Source of the DNA: Forficula auricularia
Taxonomy: Eukaryota > Arthropoda > Insecta > Dermaptera > Forficulidae
Length of the DNA stretch: 64,000 nucleotides
Reading direction: 5' to 3'
NCBI GenBank assembly: GCA_024734495.1
Contig: JALMQS010000055.1
Coordinates: forward strand, 12,296,552-12,360,551
This document shows positions 48,201 through 52,094 of the stretch, piece after piece (position 1 is the first letter of the stretch; every line of letters begins with the position of its first letter). The position numbers were made by a program, and so were the translations under genes. The notes beneath the pieces were generated by a model, which was not told where the DNA came from, searched no databases, and saw nothing but the letters and a program-made list of their open reading frames with translations.

Positions 48201-49108
48201 TACCATTCGAAAGAAAAAGAGATGCCCAAGTAAAACTGGTACTTAAAATTAGGATCATTTTATTTTTTCATTTATTTATTTAATGTCACCGGAAACAAAG
48301 CCCATTTAGACAGCACATAAGTAGAGTAAAATTAGGATCATAAATTGTAGAAAAACAATGTGAAAAATAGTTTTTTCCATAACAACATTATTAAATTTTG
48401 TTTGTTTTTTCTCTGTCCTGTAAAATTTCCTTGTTGCGAGTTAGCAGGTTTACTCTCTAAGGCGACGATATGTATATATATATATGTGTATGTTTATTTG
48501 CATCAAGCAGAGGACAACATCTTTATTTCTCTCTACGAATCATCAACTCTGCTACTCTCGACAAAATAAAAACTTTTCAATTTGTCCAATTTGACAGCGA
48601 AGGGGTGCTGAGCGTTCGAAAATCGCGTTTCTTAAAAAGAGGTCTTTAGGGGGGGGGGGGGGTAATTGATTTCATCTCGAATGAACAAACACCATGATAG
48701 TATCTATAGTACTAGGAAAGGGCAGAAATGGTTATAGGCTGAGCCAGGGAGTCGAGTCAGTTAGTTAATTGCTCGATTTTGAATTGCATCCAGTGTGGCA
48801 AGAGAATCCTCTCCACAGATAAGAGCCGTATTCGAGACAGGGACGAATTTAAGCCTTATATAGTGTAAAAAGTTGACTGGGTGTAAAATAGAGTCTGGAT
48901 TTGAATAGGAAATCAAGCGCAGCAAATGAAAGTCAATGAAGGGTGCCATTTGGAGTACCAATGAATATTTTAGAAATATATGGATAGAAATTTTCTAGTA
49001 TATATTAATTAATGAAAATTTACCTGAGTAGTTGTTTGAACATCAGGGGGATCAACATTAACCCCCTGACCTCTTGTTGCTATGGTCATCTTTCAAGTTG
49101 TAATATTT
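15257..49108 (-). CDS. faf: fat facets / USP9X ubiquitin-specific protease, whole gene (18 coding exons seen)
   Basis: Deubiquitinating cysteine protease of the USP9X/fat facets family, acting in the cytoplasm on ubiquitinated substrates such as endocytic and cell-polarity proteins (family knowledge). The visible exons sum to 6,882 nt in continuous phase (2,293 residues and stop); family members have about 2,550-2,700. Order: N-terminal 22 residues, a gap of about 270-300 residues, alpha-helical repeat region, ubiquitin-like domain, catalytic domain with [11 protein letters not shown]ys box, EQQDAVEFF box, two CxxC zinc-binding pairs and SGGHYYSYI His box, then the conserved long C-terminal region and a Ser/Thr/Asn-rich tail. 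The missing part probably lies in the assembly gap at 45354-45453 or in small exons I could not recognise. One junction (38267/37480) lacks a GT donor. Introns are loaded with foldback elements. Identification is very sure. Confidence 0.95.
15727..15838. repeat. Short foldback with GACGTTTCGTC ends
   Basis: GAGTAGACGTTTCGTCAATT and its imperfect inverse (AATTGACGAAACGTCTGGCC) face each other. The GAAACGTC word recurs in other palindromes of the window. Confidence 0.6.
15860..16556. mobile_element. Foldback element, family C, with SINE in the spacer
   Basis: Arms of about 140-170 bp at 15860-16015 and 16405-16556 are inverted copies. Each has CTGATGATGGGCTCACCCCC followed by GAAATATATCG, a degenerate hammerhead-like core, on the minus strand at about 15931-15962 and the plus strand at 16460-16490. 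A SINE (16158-16347) fills the spacer. Near 16571 TGTTTCACCTAGAACC is a word shared with 27850 and 41072. Confidence 0.75.
16158..16347 (+). mobile_element. tRNA-derived SINE, copy 2
   Basis: The head carries GATAGGCTAGGCGGTAGCG (A-box-like) and GGGTTCGAATC (B box, about 16211), followed by CTGACCCCCGGGGGT, GGCCGAAAAGCC and an A-rich end. It is the same family as 12491-12678. Confidence 0.8.
16557..18557. other. faf intron 18 (right part)
   Basis: AT-rich, no exon recognised. Contains a 15-17 base poly(G) at about 16624, and near 17017-17052 a minus-strand GATGGAAGCCGAAACGTCG word like the hammerhead-like relics elsewhere. Confidence 0.5.
18558..18670 (-). CDS. faf: faf exon 18
   Basis: Flanked by acceptor TTATATTCAG and donor GTAAAA; 113 nt, beginning [20 protein letters not shown], aligning with the acidic, Pro-rich stretch after the CELCPEE motif of USP9X. 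Ends with two bases of an Arg codon. Confidence 0.85.
18859..19387. mobile_element. TTAA-ended MITE family, copy 2
   Basis: 529 bp between TTAA ends, colinear with copies at 442-967 and 31095-31624. It ends only about 45 bp before faf exon 17. Confidence 0.85.
19434..19580 (-). CDS. faf: faf exon 17
   Basis: 147 nt between acceptor AAAATTGCAG and donor GTAAGT. It encodes [20 protein letters not shown] and, further on, [20 protein letters not shown], close to the USP9X C-terminal region. Confidence 0.95.
19651..19853 (-). CDS. faf: faf exon 16
   Basis: 203 nt, acceptor TTTGATACAG, donor GTAATT. It carries the conserved words [20 protein letters not shown] and [10 protein letters not shown]; 68 residues. 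Confidence 0.95.
19915..20144 (-). CDS. faf: faf exon 15
   Basis: 230 nt, acceptor TTATTTTTCAG, donor GTAAAA. Encodes [20 protein letters not shown] then [20 protein letters not shown] and [15 protein letters not shown], a very conserved helical part of the USP9X C-terminal region. Confidence 0.95.
20179..20242. repeat. (TA)n microsatellite
   Basis: About 64 bp of TA repeat just inside the faf intron next to exon 15. Confidence 0.9.
20278..20502. mobile_element. Palindromic MITE, AGCTCCAGT ends
   Basis: AGGTAAAAGCTCCAGTGGTG and the inverse near 20500; arms about 100 bp including CTGTAGTGGGCCAGATGCAA. No clear target duplication. Confidence 0.75.
20980..22068. mobile_element. Non-autonomous hAT element with nested palindrome
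   Basis: Ends CAGTGCCGGCTTAA and TTAAGCCGGCACTG with a perfect 8-bp duplication CTAATAAG (20972-20979, 22069-22076). Inside, 21375-21480 is another palindrome (GAGCGGCTAGCCGCTAGTTT at its centre). No transposase frame. A SINE-like B box (TTGGGTTTGACACCC) lies just outside at about 20918. Confidence 0.9.
22690..22952 (-). CDS. faf: faf exon 14
   Basis: 263 nt; acceptor TTTCAATAG, donor GTAAAT. Encodes [20 protein letters not shown] and [14 protein letters not shown], matching the USP9X region after the HGRHL motif; the last two bases start the Ser codon shared with exon 15. Confidence 0.95.
23174..24122. mobile_element. Non-autonomous hAT element, 949 bp
   Basis: Termini TAGAGACCGGATT and AATCCGGTTTCTA with a perfect 8-bp duplication ATTATAAG (23166-23173, 24123-24130). 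Both ends hold multiple TGCATATTT subterminal repeats, as usual in hAT. A 17-base poly(C) run lies near 23727. No transposase frame. It sits inside a decayed palindrome whose arms are 23098-23165 and 24639-24720. Confidence 0.9.
24301..24636. mobile_element. MITE with GACCGTCCAT termini
   Basis: Starts GAGACCGTCCATGTGATACG and ends with the imperfect inverse GTTTTATGGATGGCTCC; each end has an adjoining GGGGGA-rich run and a GTGACGAG word. The superfamily is not clear to me. Confidence 0.65.
25174..25805. mobile_element. Foldback element, about 300-bp arms
   Basis: A near-perfect 632-bp palindrome with ends AGAGTGGTCCTTATTTTG and its inverse, flanked by a 10-bp direct repeat AGTGTGTATT (25164-25173, 25806-25815). 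If the terminal TA belongs to the element the duplication is 8-9 bp. There is no protein frame; the 25165-25362 open frame is part of the arm. Confidence 0.85.
25895..26165. mobile_element. Inverted pair of SINE-like units
   Basis: The right unit (about 26085-26155) has GGATTCGACTCTCGAGGGGA, a B-box-like sequence; the left unit is its inverse with an internal deletion. Related inverted pair at 34790-35053. Confidence 0.5.
26540..27035. repeat. Compound foldback: unit in +, -, + order
   Basis: An approximately 105-bp unit (AAATGTAAGTTCGCATATGT...) occurs at about 26650-26757 and again, same orientation, at 26824-26930, with an inverted partial copy between. Outer flanks 26540-26650 and 26930-27035 are themselves inverted copies (GAGATGGGTGTTTAC at the left, GTAAACACCCATCTC at the right). 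Confidence 0.8.
27172..27208 (-). ncRNA. Hammerhead-like motif (GAAA changed to GATA)
   Basis: Minus strand CTGATGA, T, GAAGAC-CAA-GTCTTC, GATA, CTATAGTC. One change in the invariant GAAA should inactivate it. Confidence 0.45.
27683..27720 (+). ncRNA. Hammerhead-like motif (best-preserved of family B)
   Basis: CTGATGA (27685-27691), T, a perfect 6-bp stem GAAGAC/GTCTTC with CAA loop, GAAA (27708-27711), C-TATA-G and TC, predicted cleavage after C27719. The stem differs from family A while the core is kept. Confidence 0.55.
28019..28510 (-). CDS. faf: faf exon 13
   Basis: 492 nt (164 codons, phase 0 at both ends); acceptor TTATTTTTAG, donor GTAATT. It encodes [20 protein letters not shown] and the conserved words [16 protein letters not shown] and [15 protein letters not shown]. 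Confidence 0.95.
28715..29250. mobile_element. Palindromic element, family D (GAAACGTC type)
   Basis: Arms of about 230 bp are inverted copies, ends AATTGAAAGTAATGGAAG and inverse. The right arm has CACTGAAGGAGGAAGAATCC then TCCGAAACGTCGG (29117-29149); the left arm has CTGAAGAAGGAGG on the minus strand (28817-28841). Related fragments lie at 44340-44510 and 45500-46140. Confidence 0.7.
29300..29500. mobile_element. Palindromic element, family E
   Basis: Minus strand at 29353-29393: CTGAAGA, A, GGATC/GATCC stem, CGAAACATC; the right arm (about 29440-29490) is a decayed inverse. Arms share GCCTTCYGC... and ATTTATTTAG-like ends. Confidence 0.55.
29947..30125 (-). CDS. faf: faf exon 12
   Basis: 179 nt; acceptor TTATTTAAG, donor GTAAGT. 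Encodes the conserved [20 protein letters not shown] and [13 protein letters not shown] words. Confidence 0.95.
30398..30434 (-). ncRNA. Hammerhead-like motif (intact core)
   Basis: Minus strand CTGATGA (30426-30432), A, perfect GAGGGC-AAA-GCCCTC stem-loop, GAAAC-TATA-GTC. Predicted cleavage 3' of the C at 30398. Confidence 0.55.
30503..30541 (+). ncRNA. Hammerhead-like motif (intact core, one stem mismatch)
   Basis: CTGATGA (30505-30511), stem GAGGGC/GCACTC with one G-A mismatch, GAAA (30528-30531), C-TATA-GTC ending 30539. Confidence 0.5.
30786..31036 (-). CDS. faf: faf exon 11 (end of catalytic domain)
   Basis: 251 nt; acceptor AATTTAAG, donor GTAAGC. Encodes [20 protein letters not shown], with the catalytic-triad acidic residue region, then [20 protein letters not shown] and [14 protein letters not shown]. 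Confidence 0.95.
31095..31624. mobile_element. TTAA-ended MITE family, copy 3
   Basis: 530 bp between TTAA ends with TTAAGGAGGTTCTTTC at the left; colinear with copies 1 and 2. A further left-end match (TTAAGGTAGTTGTTTCGCGA) occurs at 40304. Confidence 0.85.
31625..31909. other. faf intron 10 remainder with GAAACGTC foldback
   Basis: CAGGACGTTTCT near 31650 and GTGAAACGTCTCC near 31829 sit in a decayed palindrome with CTGAAGATGACAAAA between them, resembling the ribozyme-like relics. No exon. Confidence 0.45.
31910..32060 (-). CDS. faf: faf exon 10 (His box)
   Basis: 151 nt; acceptor TTATTATACAG, donor GTAATA. Contains [19 protein letters not shown], with the catalytic histidine, of the C19 protease fold. 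Confidence 0.97.
32127..33945 (-). CDS. faf: faf exon 9 (catalytic Cys domain)
   Basis: The longest exon, 1,819 nt; acceptor TTCGTTTTAG, donor GTATGT. The first half is helical-repeat sequence ([30 protein letters not shown] words). The catalytic domain begins at [19 protein letters not shown] with the nucleophilic Cys, followed by an acidic insert, [38 protein letters not shown] and CEKCNKK (two CxxC zinc pairs), and [17 protein letters not shown]. All expected C19 motifs are intact. Confidence 0.97.
34304..34345 (-). mobile_element. Helitron 3' end (hairpin and CTTG)
   Basis: Minus strand GGCGCCCGCCAAAGGCCGGC forms a GC-rich hairpin, followed by GTTGCAGCTTG and a T flank. It matches the CTAG-ended copies at 58325 and 61965 except for CTTG. 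Confidence 0.5.
34790..35053. mobile_element. Inverted pair of tRNA-like SINE units
   Basis: Two nearly identical arms of about 115 bp face each other; the right one reads GCTTGGGTTCGACTATCGAG and GGGACAAGACCCTCC (B-box-like), the left is its inverse. ACCCGGAAAGC words lie near the centre. It would form a long hairpin in faf pre-mRNA. Confidence 0.7.
35929..37480 (-). CDS. faf: faf exon 8 (ubiquitin-like domain)
   Basis: 1,552 nt; acceptor ATCAATTTGCAG, donor GTTAGT. Begins [20 protein letters not shown] and includes [12 protein letters not shown], a ubiquitin-like domain ([20 protein letters not shown] to [12 protein letters not shown]), a Ser/Asp-rich linker ([13 protein letters not shown]) and [20 protein letters not shown]. 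It needs two bases (AA) from exon 7; see the junction note there. Confidence 0.95.
37683..38170 (+). pseudogene. Internally deleted mariner with transposase C-terminal fragment
   Basis: Perfect-looking TIRs (left TATGTTGTTTCAAAAGTTTT and GTCCGTTTT, right its inverse ending AACAACCTAA) flanked by TA (37681-37682, 38171-38172). The 488-bp element keeps a C-terminal piece of a transposase at about 37841-38030: [20 protein letters not shown], with the PYSPDLxPxDY motif, then DNFLTGRSF. The N-terminus and most of the catalytic domain are gone. Confidence 0.9.
38267..38481 (-). CDS. faf: faf exon 7 (non-canonical 5' splice site)
   Basis: Acceptor CATTTTTTAG, then [20 protein letters not shown] and [20 protein letters not shown], close to USP9X. 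Protein alignment and phase require the exon to stop inside GGGATTAA|ATGTTT to join CFERFF of exon 8. The intron would then start with AT and end with AG; no GT there gives an open frame. The motif ATGTTT occurs at both intron ends, so the cut may lie anywhere inside it. A sequence error or very rare splice type are the two explanations. Confidence 0.85.
38572..38672 (-). CDS. faf: faf exon 6
   Basis: 101 nt; acceptor TTATTTTTAG, donor GTAAAT. Encodes [20 protein letters not shown] then [13 protein letters not shown], matching USP9X. Confidence 0.93.
38673..39676. other. faf intron 5
   Basis: AT-rich. A SINE-like unit (GAGTTTGAGTTCAATTCCCA, B-box-like) lies at about 39460-39560. No exon otherwise. 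Confidence 0.5.
39677..39777 (-). CDS. faf: faf exon 5
   Basis: 101 nt; acceptor ATTCTTATAG, donor GTAACT. Encodes [20 protein letters not shown] and [13 protein letters not shown]; phases agree on both sides. Confidence 0.92.
39899..40173 (-). CDS. faf: faf exon 4
   Basis: 275 nt; acceptor TTATTTTTAG, donor GTACAG. Encodes [20 protein letters not shown] and [15 protein letters not shown], highly conserved with USP9X. The frame stays open past the donor to 39847 but homology stops at HHIFYR. Confidence 0.95.
40174..41802. other. faf intron 3
   Basis: AT-rich. A left end of the TTAA family is at 40304. At 40992-41067 there is a near-perfect hairpin with 33-bp arms (ATACTTGGTAGGTTTCC and inverse), followed by the word ATGTTTCACCAAGTACC shared with 16571 and 27850. 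No exon. Confidence 0.5.
40992..41067. repeat. Perfect short hairpin
   Basis: Arms of about 33 bp around CACATTAAG: ATTGGATAAAAAATACTTGG then TAGGTTTC and the exact inverse. Confidence 0.85.
41803..42159 (-). CDS. faf: faf exon 3 (first recognised after the missing part)
   Basis: 357 nt, 119 codons, phase 0 both sides; acceptor TTATTTCCCAG, donor GTATTT. Encodes [40 protein letters not shown] and [15 protein letters not shown], nearly identical to the USP9X block around residues 300-420. The exon(s) before it are not found. Confidence 0.96.
42785..43344. repeat. Periodic CATTCCCTCAC words
   Basis: An exact 11-base word at 42785, 42985, 43177 and 43334 (steps 200, 192, 157) in sequence that is otherwise not obviously repeated. 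Confidence 0.6.
43486..43620 (+). mobile_element. tRNA-derived SINE, decayed copy 3
   Basis: Has CTGGGTTCAAATCCGAC (B box) then GATCCCTGGGTAGAGG, and ends GGCCGAAAACCC, as in copies 1 and 2; the A-box part is poorly kept. Confidence 0.6.
44340..44510 (+). mobile_element. Family D fragment with hammerhead-like relic
   Basis: CTGAGAAAGGGAGGAAAGAC then CCTCAGAAACGTCG corresponds to the 29117-29149 motif, followed by the same AATAAATTATTTTATT arm region. Confidence 0.5.
44632..45060. other. GC-rich block of unknown origin
   Basis: About 430 bp of roughly 58% GC in AT-rich surroundings, open on both strands by composition alone. Near 44932 GGGACTCGAACTG is a B-box-like sequence on the minus strand. 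I recognise no protein. It directly precedes the 18S rRNA fragment and the N run. Confidence 0.5.
45179..45353 (-). rRNA. 18S rRNA fragment (pseudogene or misassembly)
   Basis: The minus strand matches the universally conserved 18S segment with AAACTTAAAGGAATTGACGG and AGCCTGCGGCTTAATTTGAC. The fragment of 175 nt ends sharply at CTCACCAGGTCC on one side and at the N run on the other. Not a functional gene as it stands. Confidence 0.95.
45354..45453. other. Assembly gap (100 N)
   Basis: Exactly 100 N, the usual placeholder for a gap of unknown length. It lies in the faf intron where the missing N-terminal exon(s) would be expected. Confidence 0.98.
45736..45923. mobile_element. Palindrome family B copy 3, core lost
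   Basis: A 188-bp palindrome of the GGTTGTCCTCTGCTTGATGC arms joined directly around a TA-rich centre, with no ribozyme-like core. Flanked by a perfect 12-bp duplication TATAATTTTCTT (45724-45735, 45924-45935). It is inserted in a family D fragment (45500-46140). Confidence 0.85.
46166..46326. mobile_element. CGAGGGGTGAACCGCGA MITE, copy 2 (empty-site copy)
   Basis: 161 bp, TIR CGAGGGGTGAACCGCGA and inverse, 8-bp duplication ATTTAAGT (46158-46165, 46327-46334). It lacks the hAT found in copy 1 and preserves the unoccupied target as CATTAGAT. Confidence 0.9.
46327..47574. other. faf intron 2, middle part
   Basis: No gene. Contains a family B arm fragment at about 47218-47272 (GAGGTTGTCCTCTGCTTGAT). 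Confidence 0.5.
47775..47971. mobile_element. Harbinger-type MITE with TAA target duplication
   Basis: 197-bp palindrome, ends GGGCCGGTTGTATGTCGCAA and inverse, flanked by TAA (47772-47774, 47972-47974). The sister units read TCTAAGGCGACG without the insert, which confirms TAA as the target. GGGCCGG ends plus a 3-bp TWA duplication point to PIF/Harbinger. Confidence 0.85.
48259..48327 (-). mobile_element. Short retroposed LINE/SINE 3' end with 14-bp duplication
   Basis: On the minus strand a short segment with GGGCTTTGTTTCCGGTGACA ends in an AAATAAATAAATG tail; it is flanked by a perfect 14-bp duplication AAAATTAGGATCAT (48245-48258, 48328-48341). A related 3' end lies near 58250-58310. Confidence 0.8.
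48480..48577. mobile_element. Palindrome family B, one arm
   Basis: GTATGTTTATTTGCATCAAG to CTCTGCTACTCTCGACAAAA is one arm with its outer end; the partner arm and core are absent. Confidence 0.65.
48596..48960 (-). pseudogene. LINE reverse-transcriptase fragment, type 2, inverted
   Basis: Minus-strand frame [20 protein letters not shown] then [14 protein letters not shown] matches the same RT region as 10900-11040. A second piece (GACAGCGAAGGGGTGCTGAG at 48594) matches 11204-11224. The two are not in one frame; the copy is dead. Confidence 0.75.
49024..49108 (-). CDS. faf: faf exon 2 (start codon)
   Basis: On the minus strand ATG at 49087-49089 opens [20 protein letters not shown](TQ), 22 codons to donor GTAAAT, phase 0. 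MTxATRG resembles the USP9X N-terminus (MTATTRG). The acceptor is tentatively TTGACTAG, giving a 19-nt leader. The next recognised exon is 6.9 kb away, with about 270-300 residues missing between. Confidence 0.75.
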
Positions 49109-49733
49109 CTAGTCAATATTTTAACAAAGTGTACATTAAGATTGAAAAAGTTTCTTCAATAGTAAACATAGAGGTTTCAAGAGTTAATTTACAATATCTG
49201 AAAACTAAACAAAATACATTTATATTTATATATATCAGTATGTATTTGAATAATCAATGGTATATATAAAAAATAGAAAGACAAAAGGATAAAATTTAAA
49301 TCATTTAAAAATAACCTAGGATTATTTATATAAATGTACGGGAAAATTAATGACAATATATTTGAAAAAAAAAAATGTCTTTTTCTTTATAAAGATGATG
49401 ATTTAGTTTATAAGCTGACAAAAAAATGACTAATATAAATAGTTGGTCATCTATAAAAATTGTAGAAATTGATTGATAAAATTCTGAAATTTATTATTAT
49501 TGAATATTAATTAACTAAAGATGGAATTAAATTTTAAGGAGTATAAAAGTAATAAATATAAATTAATTCTTAGCCGGGATACAGTACAAGATGGCGACCC
49601 GAGGGGTAATGATTAGCTCGAAAGTTAAATTTTAAAATTGATTCTTGCCAACGATTGCTTGTCTCGAAGGCATGGTGGAAAATTTTGAATTTAATTATAT
49701 GATGAAAAAAAAAATTAAAATGGAATTACTTGC
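49109..49733. other. faf intron 1
   Basis: AT-rich. A short GC-richer patch at about 49563-49610 contains CAAGATGGCGACC, a YY1-like motif, possibly an alternative first exon or an intronic element. Confidence 0.4.
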
Positions 49734-49990
49734 CTTTACATATTTATGATAATAGGAACGAGTAGTTTTTGACGTAAAGTTTTACACACACTGTGTAAAC
49801 ACGACTGCGCTCCAAACCGGTTGCAGAGAACGCGAAAATAAGATGGGAAACTCCCTATATGCGTCCGCGGCGCGATCCCCACGGACAAAAGCTGAAAAGG
49901 TTCCAATCTGCGCTACCCACTGCTGTCAAATCAAATGCTGTCAAAATCTTCCGTCTTGTTGCGACGCTTTGGATTTCGCAATAAAAAATA
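49734..49990 (-). promoter_or_regulatory. faf: faf promoter and 5' UTR exon (predicted)
   Basis: A CpG-rich island in AT-rich DNA (several CG dinucleotides around CCGCGGCGCG). On the minus strand it ends at AAAG|GCAAGT, a good GC-type donor. TTTGACAGCA and TTTGACAGCAG are tandem words of the sort seen at insect promoters. No long frame, fitting a non-coding exon upstream of the 49024-49108 start exon. The exact TSS cannot be told. Confidence 0.5.
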
Positions 49991-51901
49991 AATAAATAAT
50001 TAAAAAAATTTCCTCACACCATTTTAAAGAAAAACTAAATAAAAAAAAAAAAAAAAAAAAAAAAAGAATATATAAAAATGAAATTTGGTTAATTAATAAT
50101 AATATTAAACAAAATTGTATTTCAAATATTAATCCGCATATACTTTGGGCTTTTTTTTTATTTACTGAATTATTAAGAAATAATAAGTCTTCTTTAATAA
50201 ATTAGATTAAAAAAACTGACAGCCGCGACTCCCGTCGGGAATAGAACTCGAGTCTGCAAGGGCTGCCATTTGCCGGATATGACCTGCCTTCTTTTATTTT
50301 ACCTTACGTCCGGCAGGCATTTAAATTGCTGGCGTATTTCATGGAGAGGGGAGAGCTAACTTTTTTGTGTGAGGGAGGGGGGGGGGGGGGGGGAGGCTGG
50401 TACCATCAACTTAAAATAGTATCAATTTATAAGTGATTTGAAATAAATTTAAAAATGGATAATTTTACTGATCCTCTTTCTTAAGTCACTGTTTCATCCC
50501 TTGGTCAGGAGGGGTGTCATCAGTGCAGGATTTATGTATAAGCTACACAAGCTATAGCTTAGGGCCCCCACTTTCTTGGGGGTTCCCAAAAACGAACTTC
50601 TCTTTCTTTTTACCAGGGGTGTCATCAGTGTAGGATTTATGTATAAGCTACACAAGCTATAGCTTAGGGTCCCCACTTTCTTGGGGGTCCCCAAAAAAGA
50701 ACTTTTCTTTCTTTTTACCAGAGTTTGCATTTTTAAGTTTGTTATGAATAAAAATGAATTTAAATTAAAGATCGATTCATTATTTCACTATATCTAGCTA
50801 CCTATATAGGTACTTAATTGTATTTCAGTTTAAACCTCTAGATTCTAGTTATCTGAAAATCATATTTAGAACTGACATATAATATCTGGACTTATAAAGG
50901 ACATCATATCTCAAATAGCTTAGGGCCTCGCAGGACCGCGATTCTATAACTGGGCAAAATGGGCACATGTCTAGGGGCGCAAGGGTTTTAGGGCGTAAAG
51001 GGGACGCAAGAGAATAGATAAAATTGTGGGGGGGGGGGGGTGCAGCTGTTTAATTTGCCCGTAGCTCCATGAGGGTTAAAAACCGGCCCTGGGGCCCCCC
51101 CAGCCCCCCCCCCCCCCCCGGCGGGGGGGGCCCGGGGGATATCTTTCAACTTAATAAATAGTATCAATTTATAAATGATTAGAAAAAACAGCATTTTTCA
51201 TTTTTGGAATAAATTTAAAAATGATAAATTTTATCTATTTATTTTAAGGTTACATAAGGAAACTGGTTAAGTGAAAATACTAAAATTGGAGCCAGAAACC
51301 ATTAAATAATTTGGAACATATACCTAATTCCAAAAATCTCCGGAGAAGACCCCCAGAACCCCCAGATCACCCGAAATTTCACGATTCCCGCAGTGCTAAA
51401 TTTTCGATGACAGCACTGATGAGGAGGTATAAGATACCTGAACAAATCAGTTGCTCAGCCCCCCCCCCCCCCCCATAAAAAACTCTATCTACTACACTGT
51501 GAGCAGGTATATTCTTCAAAAAACTCACTAGCAATTTTAAAAAGAATTTGAGAAAAATCGAAATTTTCGTTGATCTTAGTCTTGAAAGTTTTCACTTTTC
51601 ACACTAAATTTTGTTAATAAAATTGCATAGACTTTCATGTATCATTTAATTATTTATATTATCCTAGGTTTTTACTTATTTGGGGCGGCAAATTTTAGCC
51701 TGCACCAAGGCACCATCTATCTCAGTAACTGAACCCTGCTGACTTATAATTATTAATATATATACCTACTATATAAAATATTTTTAATATCTAAAACTAA
51801 ATTATTCCTTCGAAAATAATATTTTTATTTAAAAAGAACATTAGTTCAAACAAATATTGCTGGTTTTGTATTATTTTTTTAAAGTACAAATGGGGTGTGA
51901 T
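49991..51901. other. Intergenic region between faf and the EFHC1-like gene
   Basis: Head-to-head spacer. Contains a 25-base A run (50041-50065), a tRNA-like SINE fragment at about 50220-50310 (minus, GAGTTCTATTCCCGACGG), poly(G/C) runs near 50380, 51030, 51100 and 51460, and a tandem hAT-like terminus (50510-50721). Confidence 0.5.
50510..50721. repeat. Tandem duplication of a hAT-like terminus
   Basis: Two 104-108-bp direct copies begin GGGGTGTCATCAGTGCAGGA / GGGGTGTCATCAGTGTAGGA and end in CTTTCTTTTTACCAG. CAGTGYAGGATTTATG resembles a hAT end. The 78-residue minus frame is the translation of this duplication, not a gene. Confidence 0.75.
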
Positions 51902-51915
51902 GTTACCATGGAAAC
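51902..51915 (+). promoter_or_regulatory. X-box (RFX-binding) motif upstream of the EFHC1-like gene
   Basis: GTTACCATGGAAAC fits the 14-bp X-box consensus RYYNYYATRRNRAC at all positions. It lies 139 bp upstream of the predicted ATG, the usual place for X-boxes of ciliary genes. RFX factors drive ciliary genes in animals; EFHC1 is an axonemal protein, so the match is meaningful. Confidence 0.7.
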
Positions 51916-52040
51916 AATCTCTTTTTCTCATTCCAAATAACAGTTTGGTTTCAATTGAAATTTGTTTCCCCAATAAAAATAATTAATATATTTCATTTAT
52001 TTTTTTGATACTTCTATATTTTGTGCATTACATTTTTAAA

Positions 52041-52094
52041 ATGATTAGAAGCGTAGCTTTGCCATGTCTACCTGGATATAATTTTAATAATAAC
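52041..52094 (+). CDS. EFHC1-like exon 1
   Basis: ATG followed by IRSVALPCLPGYNFNNN and donor GTATGT, phase 0. The start is chosen because LPxLPGxxF is the conserved N-terminal motif and an X-box lies upstream. Confidence 0.8.

Larger units (their letters stand above)
47575..48465. repeat. Tandem array, about 200-bp unit, three copies
   Basis: Units start near GACATATTAATACCGTTMGA and end CAGGTTTAC(T)CTCTAAGG; copies at about 47575-47774, 47986-48180 and 48190-48463. Copy 1 is followed by a MITE (47775-47971) and copy 3 is interrupted by a retroposed insert (48259-48327). The 68-90 residue frames here are not genes. Confidence 0.85.
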
